Shown: one piece after another, positions 8,712 through 17,615 of the stretch | Layout of the letters: every line of letters begins with the position of its first letter | Position numbering within the stretch: position 1 is the stretch's first letter | The notes under the pieces: model-generated | The model's input: only the letters and a program-made list of their open reading frames with translations | Databases searched by the model: none | What the model was told of the DNA's origin: nothing | DNA from: an uncultured Isosphaeraceae bacterium | GTDB lineage: Bacteria > Planctomycetota > Planctomycetia > Isosphaerales > Isosphaeraceae | Direction: 5' to 3' | Length of the DNA stretch: 64,000 nt | NCBI GenBank assembly: GCA_945957605.1 | Contig: CAMFLR010000006.1 | Span: 186,001 to 250,000 of the forward strand | Made by a program: the position numbers and the translations under genes

Positions 8712-11700
8712 ATGACCGAAGCCAACGCTCAAGAGAAGCTCCCCGACGCCGAATCCGCGCCGGCGGAAGCCGCAGCCGCCACGCCCACTCCGGAGCCGTG
8801 GACCGGTGAAAAGGTTTCCGAGTGGAACGCGTATTACGACCTTTTCGTCGCCGCCATCGTGTTTCTGCTCGCGTTCTTCGGCTCGGCGAACAAGGTCACT
8901 CAGCCCAAGGTCTGGAACCAACTCCAGTCCGGTCGCGACATCGCCGAGACAAAATCGCCGGTCACCACCGATAGGCACTCCTATACAGAGGATGGCCATC
9001 GCTGGGTGCATGTCTCGTGGCTTGCCGACCTCATCCATTACGAGGTGTATTCGCTCGCGGTTGGCTTCGTGCAGGTTGATCCTTCGAGCCAGATCGACTC
9101 GAACCTTCCCGAGGTTCAGCAGCTCAAGCGGCAGCAGATGGAGCGAAACGAACAGTACGGCGCGGCCGCTTTGATCGGCCTGAGTGCGTTCCTTCGCGCC
9201 CTCACCGTGCTTGTTTTGCTGCGAATCCGGCATAAAGGACCCGGCCTCTGGTGGGCCGCCGTCTGCGCGGGCGTGATGCTGGGCGTTTATTACCTTCCCC
9301 GACTGGGATTCGCGTTCGGTGGAATCGCCCAGCCGGCGGTTATCGACGGCAGCACCTGGGCTCAGTTCCTCTTCGCGGTCGAATTGCTCTGGCTGTTCCG
9401 CATCTTCTCACAAGGGCGCACATGGCCTCTCTTCGGTCTCGTCCCGCTCTTCCTGATCTGGGCGAACGTTGATGAGTCGTTTCTGTTCGGCCTCTTGATC
9501 TTCGCGGCCGCCGCGATCGGTCACGCGTTCATGCGCAAGCCGGTTGCCTTCAAAAAGCCGAAAGAAGACGAGCCCGAAACACCCTGGGTTTGCCCGAAGC
9601 GTGCGCTTATTTTCCTGGGAATCTGCGCTGCGATTTGCCTGGTCAATCCCTCGATTCACCTCGCTTACGGTGCAGCGGTTGCGTCACTCGTTCCTACGCT
9701 CGGCTGGGTTTCCGGGCCGGCGATTCAAGAACAGCTTTCCTACTTCGGTAAGACGGCCAGCAGCGACCCCAACTCGTCGTTCCTGGAAACCTCGGGCTTC
9801 TTCCTGATCACCGCGGGTCTCGGGGTGATTTCATTCATCGTCAATCAGAAGAACTTCAAGCTCGACCGCTTCCTCGTGTTTGTGGTCGCAGCCGGATTGT
9901 GGGCGATCACCATTCGCCAGCAGCCGTTCTTTGCGATCGCGATGGTGGCGATTCTCACCCTTAACGGCCAGGAGTGGTATCACGGACTGGTTGGCACTGA
10001 AGGCCGACTTGGTTCGGGATGGGCCGTCTTCTCGACCGGCGGGCGAGCCATCACCTTGCTCGCATTCGCCGCGGCGATCACCCTCAAGCTGCTGAACGCC
10101 GGGATCTCGGATCAGGCGCCGCAGTTCGGCTTCGGTTTCGACCCGGACAACTTCCCGTTCGAGTCGGCACAGGCAATCGCCGACGCCCCGCTTGAAGGAA
10201 ACGTCTTCAATACCCGGTTGCCGCACGGCGATGCTCTCATTTGGCGTGCCTCGCCCAAACGCAAGACGTTCATCGACAGCCGCCGCCATCTGTTCACGAA
10301 CGACACCATTCAGAAGTTCGAGACGCTCCAGCGAGCGCTTCGCGACAACGATGTCCCCACCACCCGCCAACTCCTCAAGGAGCACAACATCTCGGCGGTA
10401 ATGCTCAGCATCGAGAACTCCCCGCGCACCTACACAGCCCTTCTCGCTGGCAAGCAGTGGATTCCGTTCTACGACGACGGCGCGGTCGCGATGTTCGGCC
10501 AGCCCGAAGCGCCGGCGAACGACCTGGCCTACTTCCAGAAGAATCGTCTCGACGCCGACAATCTCGTTTACAAAAACCCGAGACTCGCTCCCTCAAACGA
10601 GACGTTACCGTCGTTCACGAGCGACCTCGACAAGATCTACAAGGATCGCACGATCTCGCACAGCCAGTCGCACAGCTCCGCAGCCATGCGCTGGACGCGT
10701 CCGCTCGACGTCTCGCCCGAAACGCCGTACCTATCGAGCCCGTCGCAGCTCATCATGGCTGTACGCGAGTTACGTGAAGGTCTCTTGATCAAACCGAACG
10801 ACTGGCGTGCTTACACGCTGTTGGCGGAAGTTTACGGCCGCTTGCTGACGGAAGAGTCGGCGCTGATCGCCGGCTATCCGCTGACGACCAACAACATCGC
10901 CGCGATCAACAGCGCGCAGCCGCAACTGGCACTCTTGGGAACGCGCGTCCGCCAGGTCATCACGACGCTCAACTACGCGATCATGACCACGCCGCCGCCC
11001 AGCACGGCCGACGACTTCAAGGCGCTCGCAGCGCTCAACATGAAGCTCGCGAACTACTATTACCTGATGGGCTGCATCGATCTCTTCCGCGATCGCATCG
11101 CGGCGGCGCTCGAGAACCTGAGCATGGTCAAAGACGCGCCGACCGAAACGGTCCAGAACCTGACGAAGCAACTCATGGAGACGAACAATCAGCTCAGCGA
11201 GCTCTCCGCGCGGCTGATGAATCTACCGGTCGACGCTTCGTCTGGCCCGCTTCAAAAGGCGGACATCGCGCAGCGAAATGGCGCGGTCGGCATGGCGATT
11301 CAAGCGCTCGACGAAGCCAAGGAAGCCGGCATGAACGGCGTCAAGCCAACGCTTGTCGATCTTCTGACAATGACCGGCCAGCCCGAAAAGGCGATGTCGG
11401 TTTGGACCTCGGGAAGCACGCCCGATCCTTACCTTTCAGACGGGCCCGGAACCGCTGCAATGCGTCAGGGGCGCGTGTTCATGTTGATCGGTAATTACAG
11501 CAGCGCGATTCAGCTCATGGCGCGTGATGCGATTACCGAACTCCGATACGAAGATGCGAACAAGGCGCCCAAAGCAACGCAGTCGCTCATCGAAGGCAAC
11601 CCGATGCTCACTGTGCGGTCTCTGCTCGAACTCCCCGACGACTATGCCAAGCTCGCCCAGTGGGAATTTGAAGCCGGCATGGCCTGCCTGGAAGCTGGTG

Positions 11701-11900
11701 TGTCGATCGACATCACCGCCGAGCATTTCACACGTGCCTTGAACTTCAACCCCGACCTTGCGGTTCGGCCGATTATCGAATATCACCTCAAGAAATTCGA
11801 TAAGCCGATCCCCGATAACCCGCGCACCAAGACCGCCGAAGCGACGAAGCCGCCGGCCAATAATCTCCTTCCCGCGCCGGTGATCGGGGCCCCCAAGTAA
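8712..11900 (+). CDS. GT-C-like polytopic membrane protein fused to a TPR-like region
   Basis: This 1062-residue protein has a charged, Ala/Glu-rich N-terminus. Then comes a membrane region of roughly nine helices (about residues 50-460). A soluble segment follows with the pattern VFNTRLPHGDALIWR...KTFIDSRRHLF (about 495-525). A motif of this shape (FNxxxWGGYLIWR...VFIDGR) recurs in uncharacterised GT-C-fold membrane proteins, so I infer a relative of lipid-linked glycosyltransferases. The remainder (about 680-1040) is helical and TPR-like, with pairs such as DWRAYTLLAEVYGRL. The start is the ATG at 8712; a TTG at 8700 is in frame but has no better ribosome site. It is divergent from the glycosyltransferase gene and ends at a strong terminator (11917-11955). 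Enzymatic activity is unproven. Confidence 0.8.
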   Translation: MTEANAQEKLPDAESAPAEAAAATPTPEPWTGEKVSEWNAYYDLFVAAIVFLLAFFGSANKVTQPKVWNQLQSGRDIAETKSPVTTDRHSYTEDGHRWVHVSWLADLIHYEVYSLAVGFVQVDPSSQIDSNLPEVQQLKRQQMERNEQYGAAALIGLSAFLRALTVLVLLRIRHKGPGLWWAAVCAGVMLGVYYLPRLGFAFGGIAQPAVIDGSTWAQFLFAVELLWLFRIFSQGRTWPLFGLVPLFLIWANVDESFLFGLLIFAAAAIGHAFMRKPVAFKKPKEDEPETPWVCPKRALIFLGICAAICLVNPSIHLAYGAAVASLVPTLGWVSGPAIQEQLSYFGKTASSDPNSSFLETSGFFLITAGLGVISFIVNQKNFKLDRFLVFVVAAGLWAITIRQQPFFAIAMVAILTLNGQEWYHGLVGTEGRLGSGWAVFSTGGRAITLLAFAAAITLKLLNAGISDQAPQFGFGFDPDNFPFESAQAIADAPLEGNVFNTRLPHGDALIWRASPKRKTFIDSRRHLFTNDTIQKFETLQRALRDNDVPTTRQLLKEHNISAVMLSIENSPRTYTALLAGKQWIPFYDDGAVAMFGQPEAPANDLAYFQKNRLDADNLVYKNPRLAPSNETLPSFTSDLDKIYKDRTISHSQSHSSAAMRWTRPLDVSPETPYLSSPSQLIMAVRELREGLLIKPNDWRAYTLLAEVYGRLLTEESALIAGYPLTTNNIAAINSAQPQLALLGTRVRQVITTLNYAIMTTPPPSTADDFKALAALNMKLANYYYLMGCIDLFRDRIAAALENLSMVKDAPTETVQNLTKQLMETNNQLSELSARLMNLPVDASSGPLQKADIAQRNGAVGMAIQALDEAKEAGMNGVKPTLVDLLTMTGQPEKAMSVWTSGSTPDPYLSDGPGTAAMRQGRVFMLIGNYSSAIQLMARDAITELRYEDANKAPKATQSLIEGNPMLTVRSLLELPDDYAKLAQWEFEAGMACLEAGVSIDITAEHFTRALNFNPDLAVRPIIEYHLKKFDKPIPDNPRTKTAEATKPPANNLLPAPVIGAPK

Positions 11901-11916
11901 TTCGATCGTCCAAGCA

Positions 11917-11955
11917 AAATCGCCCGGCCGAGGAACCATCCTCGCCGGGCGATTT
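11917..11955. terminator. Strong hairpin terminator between convergent genes
   Basis: The arm AAATCGCCCGGCCGAGGA (11917-11934) pairs with TCCTCGCCGGGCGATTT (11939-11955) across an ACCA loop, with one bulged C. A-rich and T-rich flanks on the two sides make it usable from both directions. It lies between the convergent ends of the TPR protein gene (11900) and the sigma-factor gene (11977). Confidence 0.8.
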
Positions 11956-11976
11956 CATTTCGAATACAAAAATCAC

Positions 11977-14337
11977 TTACTGGTCCGTCTCGATCTTCGC
12001 CCCTTCTTTCCTGGCCGCCTCGACGAACATTGCACCGTTGAAAATATCCTTGGGAAACGCATCAGCTTCAATCTTCTTAACACTCACATGCGAATAAGAA
12101 GGAGCCTCCGACTTGTTATTTGACGGCTTCTCGAGCTCCAATCCGCGTGTGACGACTTCCTCCCAGACCGACACATACCAAGAGCCATTTGACAACTTCT
12201 GAAACGTCTTCGCGTTCACTTCGGTCTTCGTCCAATCTTTTTGCCCCGGCATCATCTCCCACTCGACCTGCTTCACGGCAATGAAATCGTGGTACGGGTC
12301 AAGGGTGAAGATACGAATCCATGGCTGAACGCCACCGTCACCGGTGCCGATTTCGTCTTCCGCGCGGACTACGATCGAACGAGTAGCGACATTCGTCGCC
12401 TTGAGTCGATCGCGACGAATCAGGAGTAGCGGCCACTGTCGCTCGAAGAATTCGGGATATCTGTCGTATCCAGTACCGAGCACATGAAGCTGGCTTCCCT
12501 TGGGCGGAGTAAGCCGTGTAAGGTTGTGAGTTCGCTTGCCGTCGGTAAGCGATACATTCACCGCCTGATCAATGGGCAGCCACGCCGCGATTTGGTCGGC
12601 ATCAAACGCGAATTCTCTTTCGCCCATCACCGCCCGCTCAATATCTTTGGGACGTGGCGTGCGACGCTGATTATCCGCTCGGTAACTGCGTGGTTGGTAA
12701 AGATCAATGGCGTGGAACCTATCCGAAGTTCTTGCGTTGCACCAGTTCTCGACGAATTGCAGACTCGCCGACCAGTATTCGAGCGCGAGGGTCCCCGTGA
12801 AATCGGAGCTGACGACACGCAGATCGCGCGGGAATTTGCGGACGGAGCCTGCCTGCGAATCCAGGATATAGCGAACTTCGGCAGGTACTTCTTCCCAAAG
12901 GGACGACTTTTTCGGCTCGACGTCGACAATCTTAGTGCCTCGCGGAACACCCAGCGCAGCGAGATCGGCAGGGCCGGTGTCCGGATAGTCAAAGGTGGTC
13001 TTCTCGAACTCGGTACCGTACCGGTGCTGGTCCGCAACCTGGTAGCGGCGAAGCTTCGAGACCGGCCGTCGGGTAACATCATCAATCCAAAGTTGCTCTT
13101 TAAGACGAATCGCTCCTAGCGCATCGTGTTCGAAGGAATCGACGCGAACCGCTTTTCGTCCGTCGAGTGTGTCATACACGCAATCCCAGGATAAGGCGTT
13201 TGATTTTTTCGCCTCATCCGGCGTGAAGTAAGGAATCTTGCGGTCCACCTTCGTGAGCAAGTCGAACGCGCCTGGCGGAACCAATCTGCCAAGCGAATCT
13301 CGGATCATTCCGTAGTAATACGCGCCGCGTTTGGTGATGTCACCCTTACCGTTGTATGAATATTGCACATATTTGGCGGTATCCAGCATCGACACGGCAT
13401 TGCCATCGCGACGGAATTCGAGCCCTGTATCAAGATTCACCCATACCTCGGCGCCGCGATCATTTTTCATATGAATCCAGCGCACCGGTTGCAGTTCGAC
13501 TTTCGATTTCGACACTGCAGGTTTGGCCTGCACCGACGCCTTCGGTTCGGGATCGTCCATCATCGCGCGCGTCACTCCGGCTGCGACGATCAGCGTAACC
13601 ACGCCAATCACCGCGGCGAGTTTTGCGGCCGAAAACAATCGCGGACGTATCGTGCGCGCCGCGGCGATCGTCGCTGTCACCCATGCGGCGGGCACCGCGT
13701 CTCGAATTGCGAACGGGAAACGATTCAAAAGCATGATCATAGCTCCGTGACGAGTGAGTTGAGACCGCAACCGATCTCTTGCCCCCGCCAGGCGGCGCCG
13801 GAGTGTCGCCTCGCCGACACGCAAGATCTGAGCAGCCTCGACCTGGGGAACCCCTTCGAGGTCGCACAGAACCAACGCGCGGCGAAACTGCTCGGGTAAA
13901 CGAGCGATCGCTTCGTGCAAGGCAGCGATCGCCTCGTTGTTCATGCTTGTTCCGGAGAACACGCTCATATCGGCTCGGCCGCGTTCGCGAACTCGTCGCC
14001 GGGCCGATTCGCGGCTGCACCGTAGAGCGACGTTGTATGCGACGCGATACAACCAACCGCAGAGCGAATCCTTCACCCAAAGCGCATCGGCCCGTCGCAC
14101 GAGAATGAGAAACGTCGCCTGAAATGCGTCCTCGACGTCGGCTTCGTCGCTCAAAATATCGCGACAGACCGCCGTGACCATTGGGCCGTGGCGCGCCACG
14201 AGCACGGTGAATGCATCTTCATCGCGGTGGTAAACGAACCGCCGCAACAGCGCTACATCCGCCTGCCCCGCGACCGATTTCCCAGAAAACAGCACGTCGA
14301 GATGTCTTACAGCATCTCCTAGCCGAGTCCCTCGCAT
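11977..14337 (-). CDS. Membrane-anchored ECF sigma factor with large C-terminal domain (paralog A)
   Basis: This is a 786-residue fusion. Residues 1-100 form sigma region 2 (VEDAFQATFL in region 2.2, WLYRVAYN in region 2.4). Residues about 135-195 form region 4 with a helix-turn-helix (ARLPEQFRRALVLCDLEG, then AAQILRVGEATLRRRL). The SGKSVAG start and GPMV segment place it in the planctomycete ECF01-Gob type. A single membrane helix spans about 235-258. The last 520 or so residues are predicted to lie outside the cytoplasm and match no domain I know; parts resemble beta-sandwich lipoprotein-like folds. No separate anti-sigma gene is adjacent, so the ectodomain may itself control the sigma part. 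A GGAG ribosome site precedes the ATG. It is a tandem paralog of the next upstream gene. Confidence 0.85.
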   Translation of the reverse strand: MRGTRLGDAVRHLDVLFSGKSVAGQADVALLRRFVYHRDEDAFTVLVARHGPMVTAVCRDILSDEADVEDAFQATFLILVRRADALWVKDSLCGWLYRVAYNVALRCSRESARRRVRERGRADMSVFSGTSMNNEAIAALHEAIARLPEQFRRALVLCDLEGVPQVEAAQILRVGEATLRRRLAGARDRLRSQLTRHGAMIMLLNRFPFAIRDAVPAAWVTATIAAARTIRPRLFSAAKLAAVIGVVTLIVAAGVTRAMMDDPEPKASVQAKPAVSKSKVELQPVRWIHMKNDRGAEVWVNLDTGLEFRRDGNAVSMLDTAKYVQYSYNGKGDITKRGAYYYGMIRDSLGRLVPPGAFDLLTKVDRKIPYFTPDEAKKSNALSWDCVYDTLDGRKAVRVDSFEHDALGAIRLKEQLWIDDVTRRPVSKLRRYQVADQHRYGTEFEKTTFDYPDTGPADLAALGVPRGTKIVDVEPKKSSLWEEVPAEVRYILDSQAGSVRKFPRDLRVVSSDFTGTLALEYWSASLQFVENWCNARTSDRFHAIDLYQPRSYRADNQRRTPRPKDIERAVMGEREFAFDADQIAAWLPIDQAVNVSLTDGKRTHNLTRLTPPKGSQLHVLGTGYDRYPEFFERQWPLLLIRRDRLKATNVATRSIVVRAEDEIGTGDGGVQPWIRIFTLDPYHDFIAVKQVEWEMMPGQKDWTKTEVNAKTFQKLSNGSWYVSVWEEVVTRGLELEKPSNNKSEAPSYSHVSVKKIEADAFPKDIFNGAMFVEAARKEGAKIETDQ

Positions 14338-14447
14338 GGCGCTCCGTCTCCGCCTGGCTCAATCTTCTGCCCTAAAAAGAGCGCCCGCGAGGAAATCCGA
14401 TCATCTTTTTTCCAGATTCCTGATGATATTGCCCAGCAAGTCCGCAA

Positions 14448-16829
14448 TCAATTCGGCTCGATCTTCGCTCCCTCCTTCTTCGCCGCCTCCAAAAACGCCG
14501 GGCCATCGAAGATCTTGTTAGGAAATTCGTTGGCGCGCAACGGTTTCACGTCGACGCGCGTAAACCCCGTTCTGTCTGGTTTTTTCGTCGGGGGCTTCTC
14601 GCGTTCCAATCCTCTCGTGAGCGTTTCTTCCCAGAGCGACACATACCAGGATCCATTAGGAAGTTGCTTGAACCCTCGTGCGATCTTTACTTCAACTTGC
14701 CAGGAATCGTTGTCGAACTCCTTTCGCCACGTCTCTTCCTTGATCATGGTCCAGTCGTGCGTGGGGTCGATCGTGTGATACTTGGGATACGGCACGTTCT
14801 TATTTCCCACCGAAAGCGTTCCGTTCGACTTGATCACAATTGCACCCGCCGGCGTGTCTGCAGCGGAAGGCATGACTTCCAGATTCATGAGCAATCGGTG
14901 ATAGATCGACCATTGTTCGTCAAAGAGCTGGGGAAAGCTATCGTACGAGTCATCCATCACGTGCACGCGGAGATCATTTTCACCAAAACGCGTCAGGTGA
15001 TACGTCATCTCGCCCGTTGCCAGTCCGGTGTTCGTCGACTTCTTGACGGGAAACCAGGCGGCGACGCGGTCGGAATCAAAACTGCCATCGGGAGCGTTCT
15101 TAAGCGTGGGAAACAGATCATCCGGGCGTTCGCCGAAGTTCTGATTGTCGGCCCGGAAATTCTGGCCCTGCGAATAAGGTAGCGAGCCACGACCGCTGTT
15201 GAGAATTCTATTGCAATATCGATTCACATAATTCTCGGTAACCGACGTATATTCGAGGTGAATCACGCCGCGACGGTCCTTGGTTACAACGCGAAGGTTG
15301 CGGGGAAACTTGCGAATCGCCGCGATTTCCCCTTCGATCACTCGGCGAATCTCCGGCGCTTGATCGGCAATGCGGCTCGATTTCTGCTTTTCGGAATCGA
15401 CGATCGGCAAGTTCTTTGGCACACCGAGCGCAGCGAGATCGCTCGGACCGGTTTCGGGATAGTCGTAATCAATGGTCTGAAAAACCTTGCCGTATTGCTG
15501 CTGTTCGCCGAGCTGGTATCGCTTTTTCTCACGCACCTTGCAGCGAGTTTCGGCGTCGTACCAGGCTTGGCGTCTGATTCGCAAAGCACCAAGCGCATCG
15601 CGTTCCCAAACGTCGAGCCGAATCATTTTGCGGCCGTCGACCGTGTCGAAATTGAAGTCTTGCGGCAGCACCATCGGAATTGCGCGAAGTGCATCGGGCG
15701 TGCGCGAGGGTACGCGCAGTGTCGGTTTGAGCACGAGATCATCGCCACTGGGAACGACGTATCGTCCCAATTCGTCCTTTTGACCACTTAGCCAGCTCAG
15801 ACGCGACTTCACGATCGACTTGCTGTCCTTCTCATACTCAAGCCGCTCGCGTTTTGCGGCGTCGACCATCGTTACGCGATCTTCGAATCGTCCTACTTCG
15901 ATGCCTGTGTCGCAATTCGCCCATCCCTCATCGCCACGATCCGATTTGAAATGGAACCAGCGCACCGGCGTGGTAACGATTGCTTTTTTCACTTCAGGCG
16001 TGGGAGCAGCAGGCTTTGGCATCACCGCAACAGGACGCGGTTCATCGCGGCTTTGGGCCGACGCAATGCTCAGCGCCGAAACCAGGCTGGCGACGATCAA
16101 GACTCCCGCGAATTTCATCAATGACGACGACACCGGCCGAACGAAACGGGCGGCGCGTGCGGTGGCCTCGAGCCATCCGGCCGGCAGTTGGGTCGACATC
16201 CGCAATTGCAAACGATTGAGCAGCATGGGGAGAGCACCGTGGCGGGAAAGGTGGTTTTTGAGCCGTTCCCGCGCGTGGGCTAGCCGCCGCCGCAGAGTCG
16301 CCTCGCCGCAGCGCAACAGTTGCGCGGCTTCGAGCTGCGGCATCCCCTCGAGATCGCACATGACCAGCGGTTTGCGAAACCGCTCAGGCAGCCGGGCGAT
16401 CGCTTCGTGAAGATCGGCGAATTCGTCTGTGTCGGTCGAAGTTTCGGCAACAACGCTGAGATCTGCCGCCGGTTGCTCCCTCTCGCGCAATTTTCCGGCA
16501 TTGCGCCGGACGCGAAGCGCAGTGTTGTAAGCAACGCGGTAGAGCCAGCCTCCCAGCGATTCTTCCACCCAGAGCGAACCCGCGCGGCGGACCAGCGCGA
16601 GGAACGTGGTTTGAAACGCGTCTTCAACGTCGCGTGGATCGCGCAAAATGTCGCGACAGACAGCCCAAACCATCGGGCCGTGCCGCGCAACGATCACGCC
16701 AAACGCCTCTTCGTCCTGCCCGGCGACAAAGCGCCTGAGCAAGCTCGCATCCCCCTGCCCCGCGACCGACTTCCCCGAAAACAGCACGTGAATGTGCCGC
16801 ACCGTCTCGCCGATCCGCGTGCTCGCCAT
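14448..16829 (-). CDS. Membrane-anchored ECF sigma factor with large C-terminal domain (paralog B)
   Basis: This 793-residue protein has the same plan as its downstream neighbour and aligns to it without gaps over residues 1-200. Sigma region 2 includes VEDAFQTTFLALVRRA and GGWLYRVAYNTALR; region 4 includes EAAQLLRCGEATLRRRL. One membrane helix spans about 236-258. The long C-terminal domain shares motifs with paralog A: VRW-x-H/F near its start, TGPSDLAALGVP in the middle, and NGSWYVSLWEE near the end. This ectodomain conservation shows that the whole fusion was duplicated, not only the sigma part. The genes are 110 bp apart with no clear terminator between, so co-transcription is possible. 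The signal sensed and the target promoters are unknown. Confidence 0.85.
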   Translation of the reverse strand: MASTRIGETVRHIHVLFSGKSVAGQGDASLLRRFVAGQDEEAFGVIVARHGPMVWAVCRDILRDPRDVEDAFQTTFLALVRRAGSLWVEESLGGWLYRVAYNTALRVRRNAGKLREREQPAADLSVVAETSTDTDEFADLHEAIARLPERFRKPLVMCDLEGMPQLEAAQLLRCGEATLRRRLAHARERLKNHLSRHGALPMLLNRLQLRMSTQLPAGWLEATARAARFVRPVSSSLMKFAGVLIVASLVSALSIASAQSRDEPRPVAVMPKPAAPTPEVKKAIVTTPVRWFHFKSDRGDEGWANCDTGIEVGRFEDRVTMVDAAKRERLEYEKDSKSIVKSRLSWLSGQKDELGRYVVPSGDDLVLKPTLRVPSRTPDALRAIPMVLPQDFNFDTVDGRKMIRLDVWERDALGALRIRRQAWYDAETRCKVREKKRYQLGEQQQYGKVFQTIDYDYPETGPSDLAALGVPKNLPIVDSEKQKSSRIADQAPEIRRVIEGEIAAIRKFPRNLRVVTKDRRGVIHLEYTSVTENYVNRYCNRILNSGRGSLPYSQGQNFRADNQNFGERPDDLFPTLKNAPDGSFDSDRVAAWFPVKKSTNTGLATGEMTYHLTRFGENDLRVHVMDDSYDSFPQLFDEQWSIYHRLLMNLEVMPSAADTPAGAIVIKSNGTLSVGNKNVPYPKYHTIDPTHDWTMIKEETWRKEFDNDSWQVEVKIARGFKQLPNGSWYVSLWEETLTRGLEREKPPTKKPDRTGFTRVDVKPLRANEFPNKIFDGPAFLEAAKKEGAKIEPN

Positions 16830-16914
16830 GGCGTTCCTGCTCCTCGCGACGTTCGTCTTCCGAGAATAGCTAAGTCCGCCCGCACGCCCCGCCGATCATT
16901 TTTCTCCCGAACTC

Positions 16915-17604
16915 TTAAGGTTTTTCAACCAGCTCAACATTATCGACCCGCGCCACAATGTCTTGAAAATCGTCGTTCGTTGAATACTCCCAGCCCAGCA
17001 AGTAACTATGCGGCTTGATCTTGCCGGTCGCCTTGTCGCGATAGGGATAAATCATGAGCTTGTAAGGCTGCTTCGCAAGTCGCGGATTCACCGCCTTCAC
17101 AACCTTCGGTTCACTATAAACATCGCTCTCCGCCAGTCCGTCATTCGACACCCACAAGCCAAACGGCGCATCGCCAGGATCAAACGACGTCTTGGCCCCT
17201 TCATGCAGTTTGGGCGGCATGTTGGCGCCAGTTTTCACGTCCTCGGTTGTGTTCTTGGCCTTGTAGGTCCAGAGGGTCTGCTTGTCAGGCTTGCTCGCGT
17301 CGGCACCAGGACGATACCAACCGCCTCGGTTCACCGTTTCCAATCCCAGCGCGATCTCCGGAACAAACGTCACCGGCCCCGGTCCCGCCTTGCGAAACAA
17401 TCCCGGCACTTCGACTGCGGACTTCTCGACCGGATTCTTCAGGTCGCCGTACATCGAAAGCCCGTAATTGTCGCGGAGTACGACAACCCAATCCGGCTCG
17501 TTCGGGCCGGGGGCGACCTTCGGCTGCTTGGCGGTTTGCGCCAATGAGATTGAGTACGCAGATGACGCCAAAACCACCGCCAGCAACGCGAATCTTCGGC
17601 TCAT
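16915..17604 (-). CDS. Secreted protein of unknown function
   Basis: This is a 229-residue protein with a clear signal peptide (SRRFALLAVVLASSAYS, cleavage near LAQ-T). The mature part is mostly beta-rich, with many Tyr, Trp, Pro and Lys and no cysteine. I recognise no domain. The ATG at 17604 has GAGGA at good spacing. An in-frame TTG at 17619 would overlap the end of the YfhO-like gene; either way the two genes are a tight leftward pair. Downstream on the same strand come the two sigma-factor fusions, so it may belong to the same transcription unit. Confidence 0.75.
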   Translation of the reverse strand: MSRRFALLAVVLASSAYSISLAQTAKQPKVAPGPNEPDWVVVLRDNYGLSMYGDLKNPVEKSAVEVPGLFRKAGPGPVTFVPEIALGLETVNRGGWYRPGADASKPDKQTLWTYKAKNTTEDVKTGANMPPKLHEGAKTSFDPGDAPFGLWVSNDGLAESDVYSEPKVVKAVNPRLAKQPYKLMIYPYRDKATGKIKPHSYLLGWEYSTNDDFQDIVARVDNVELVEKP

Positions 17605-17615
17605 CGCAACGGTCC

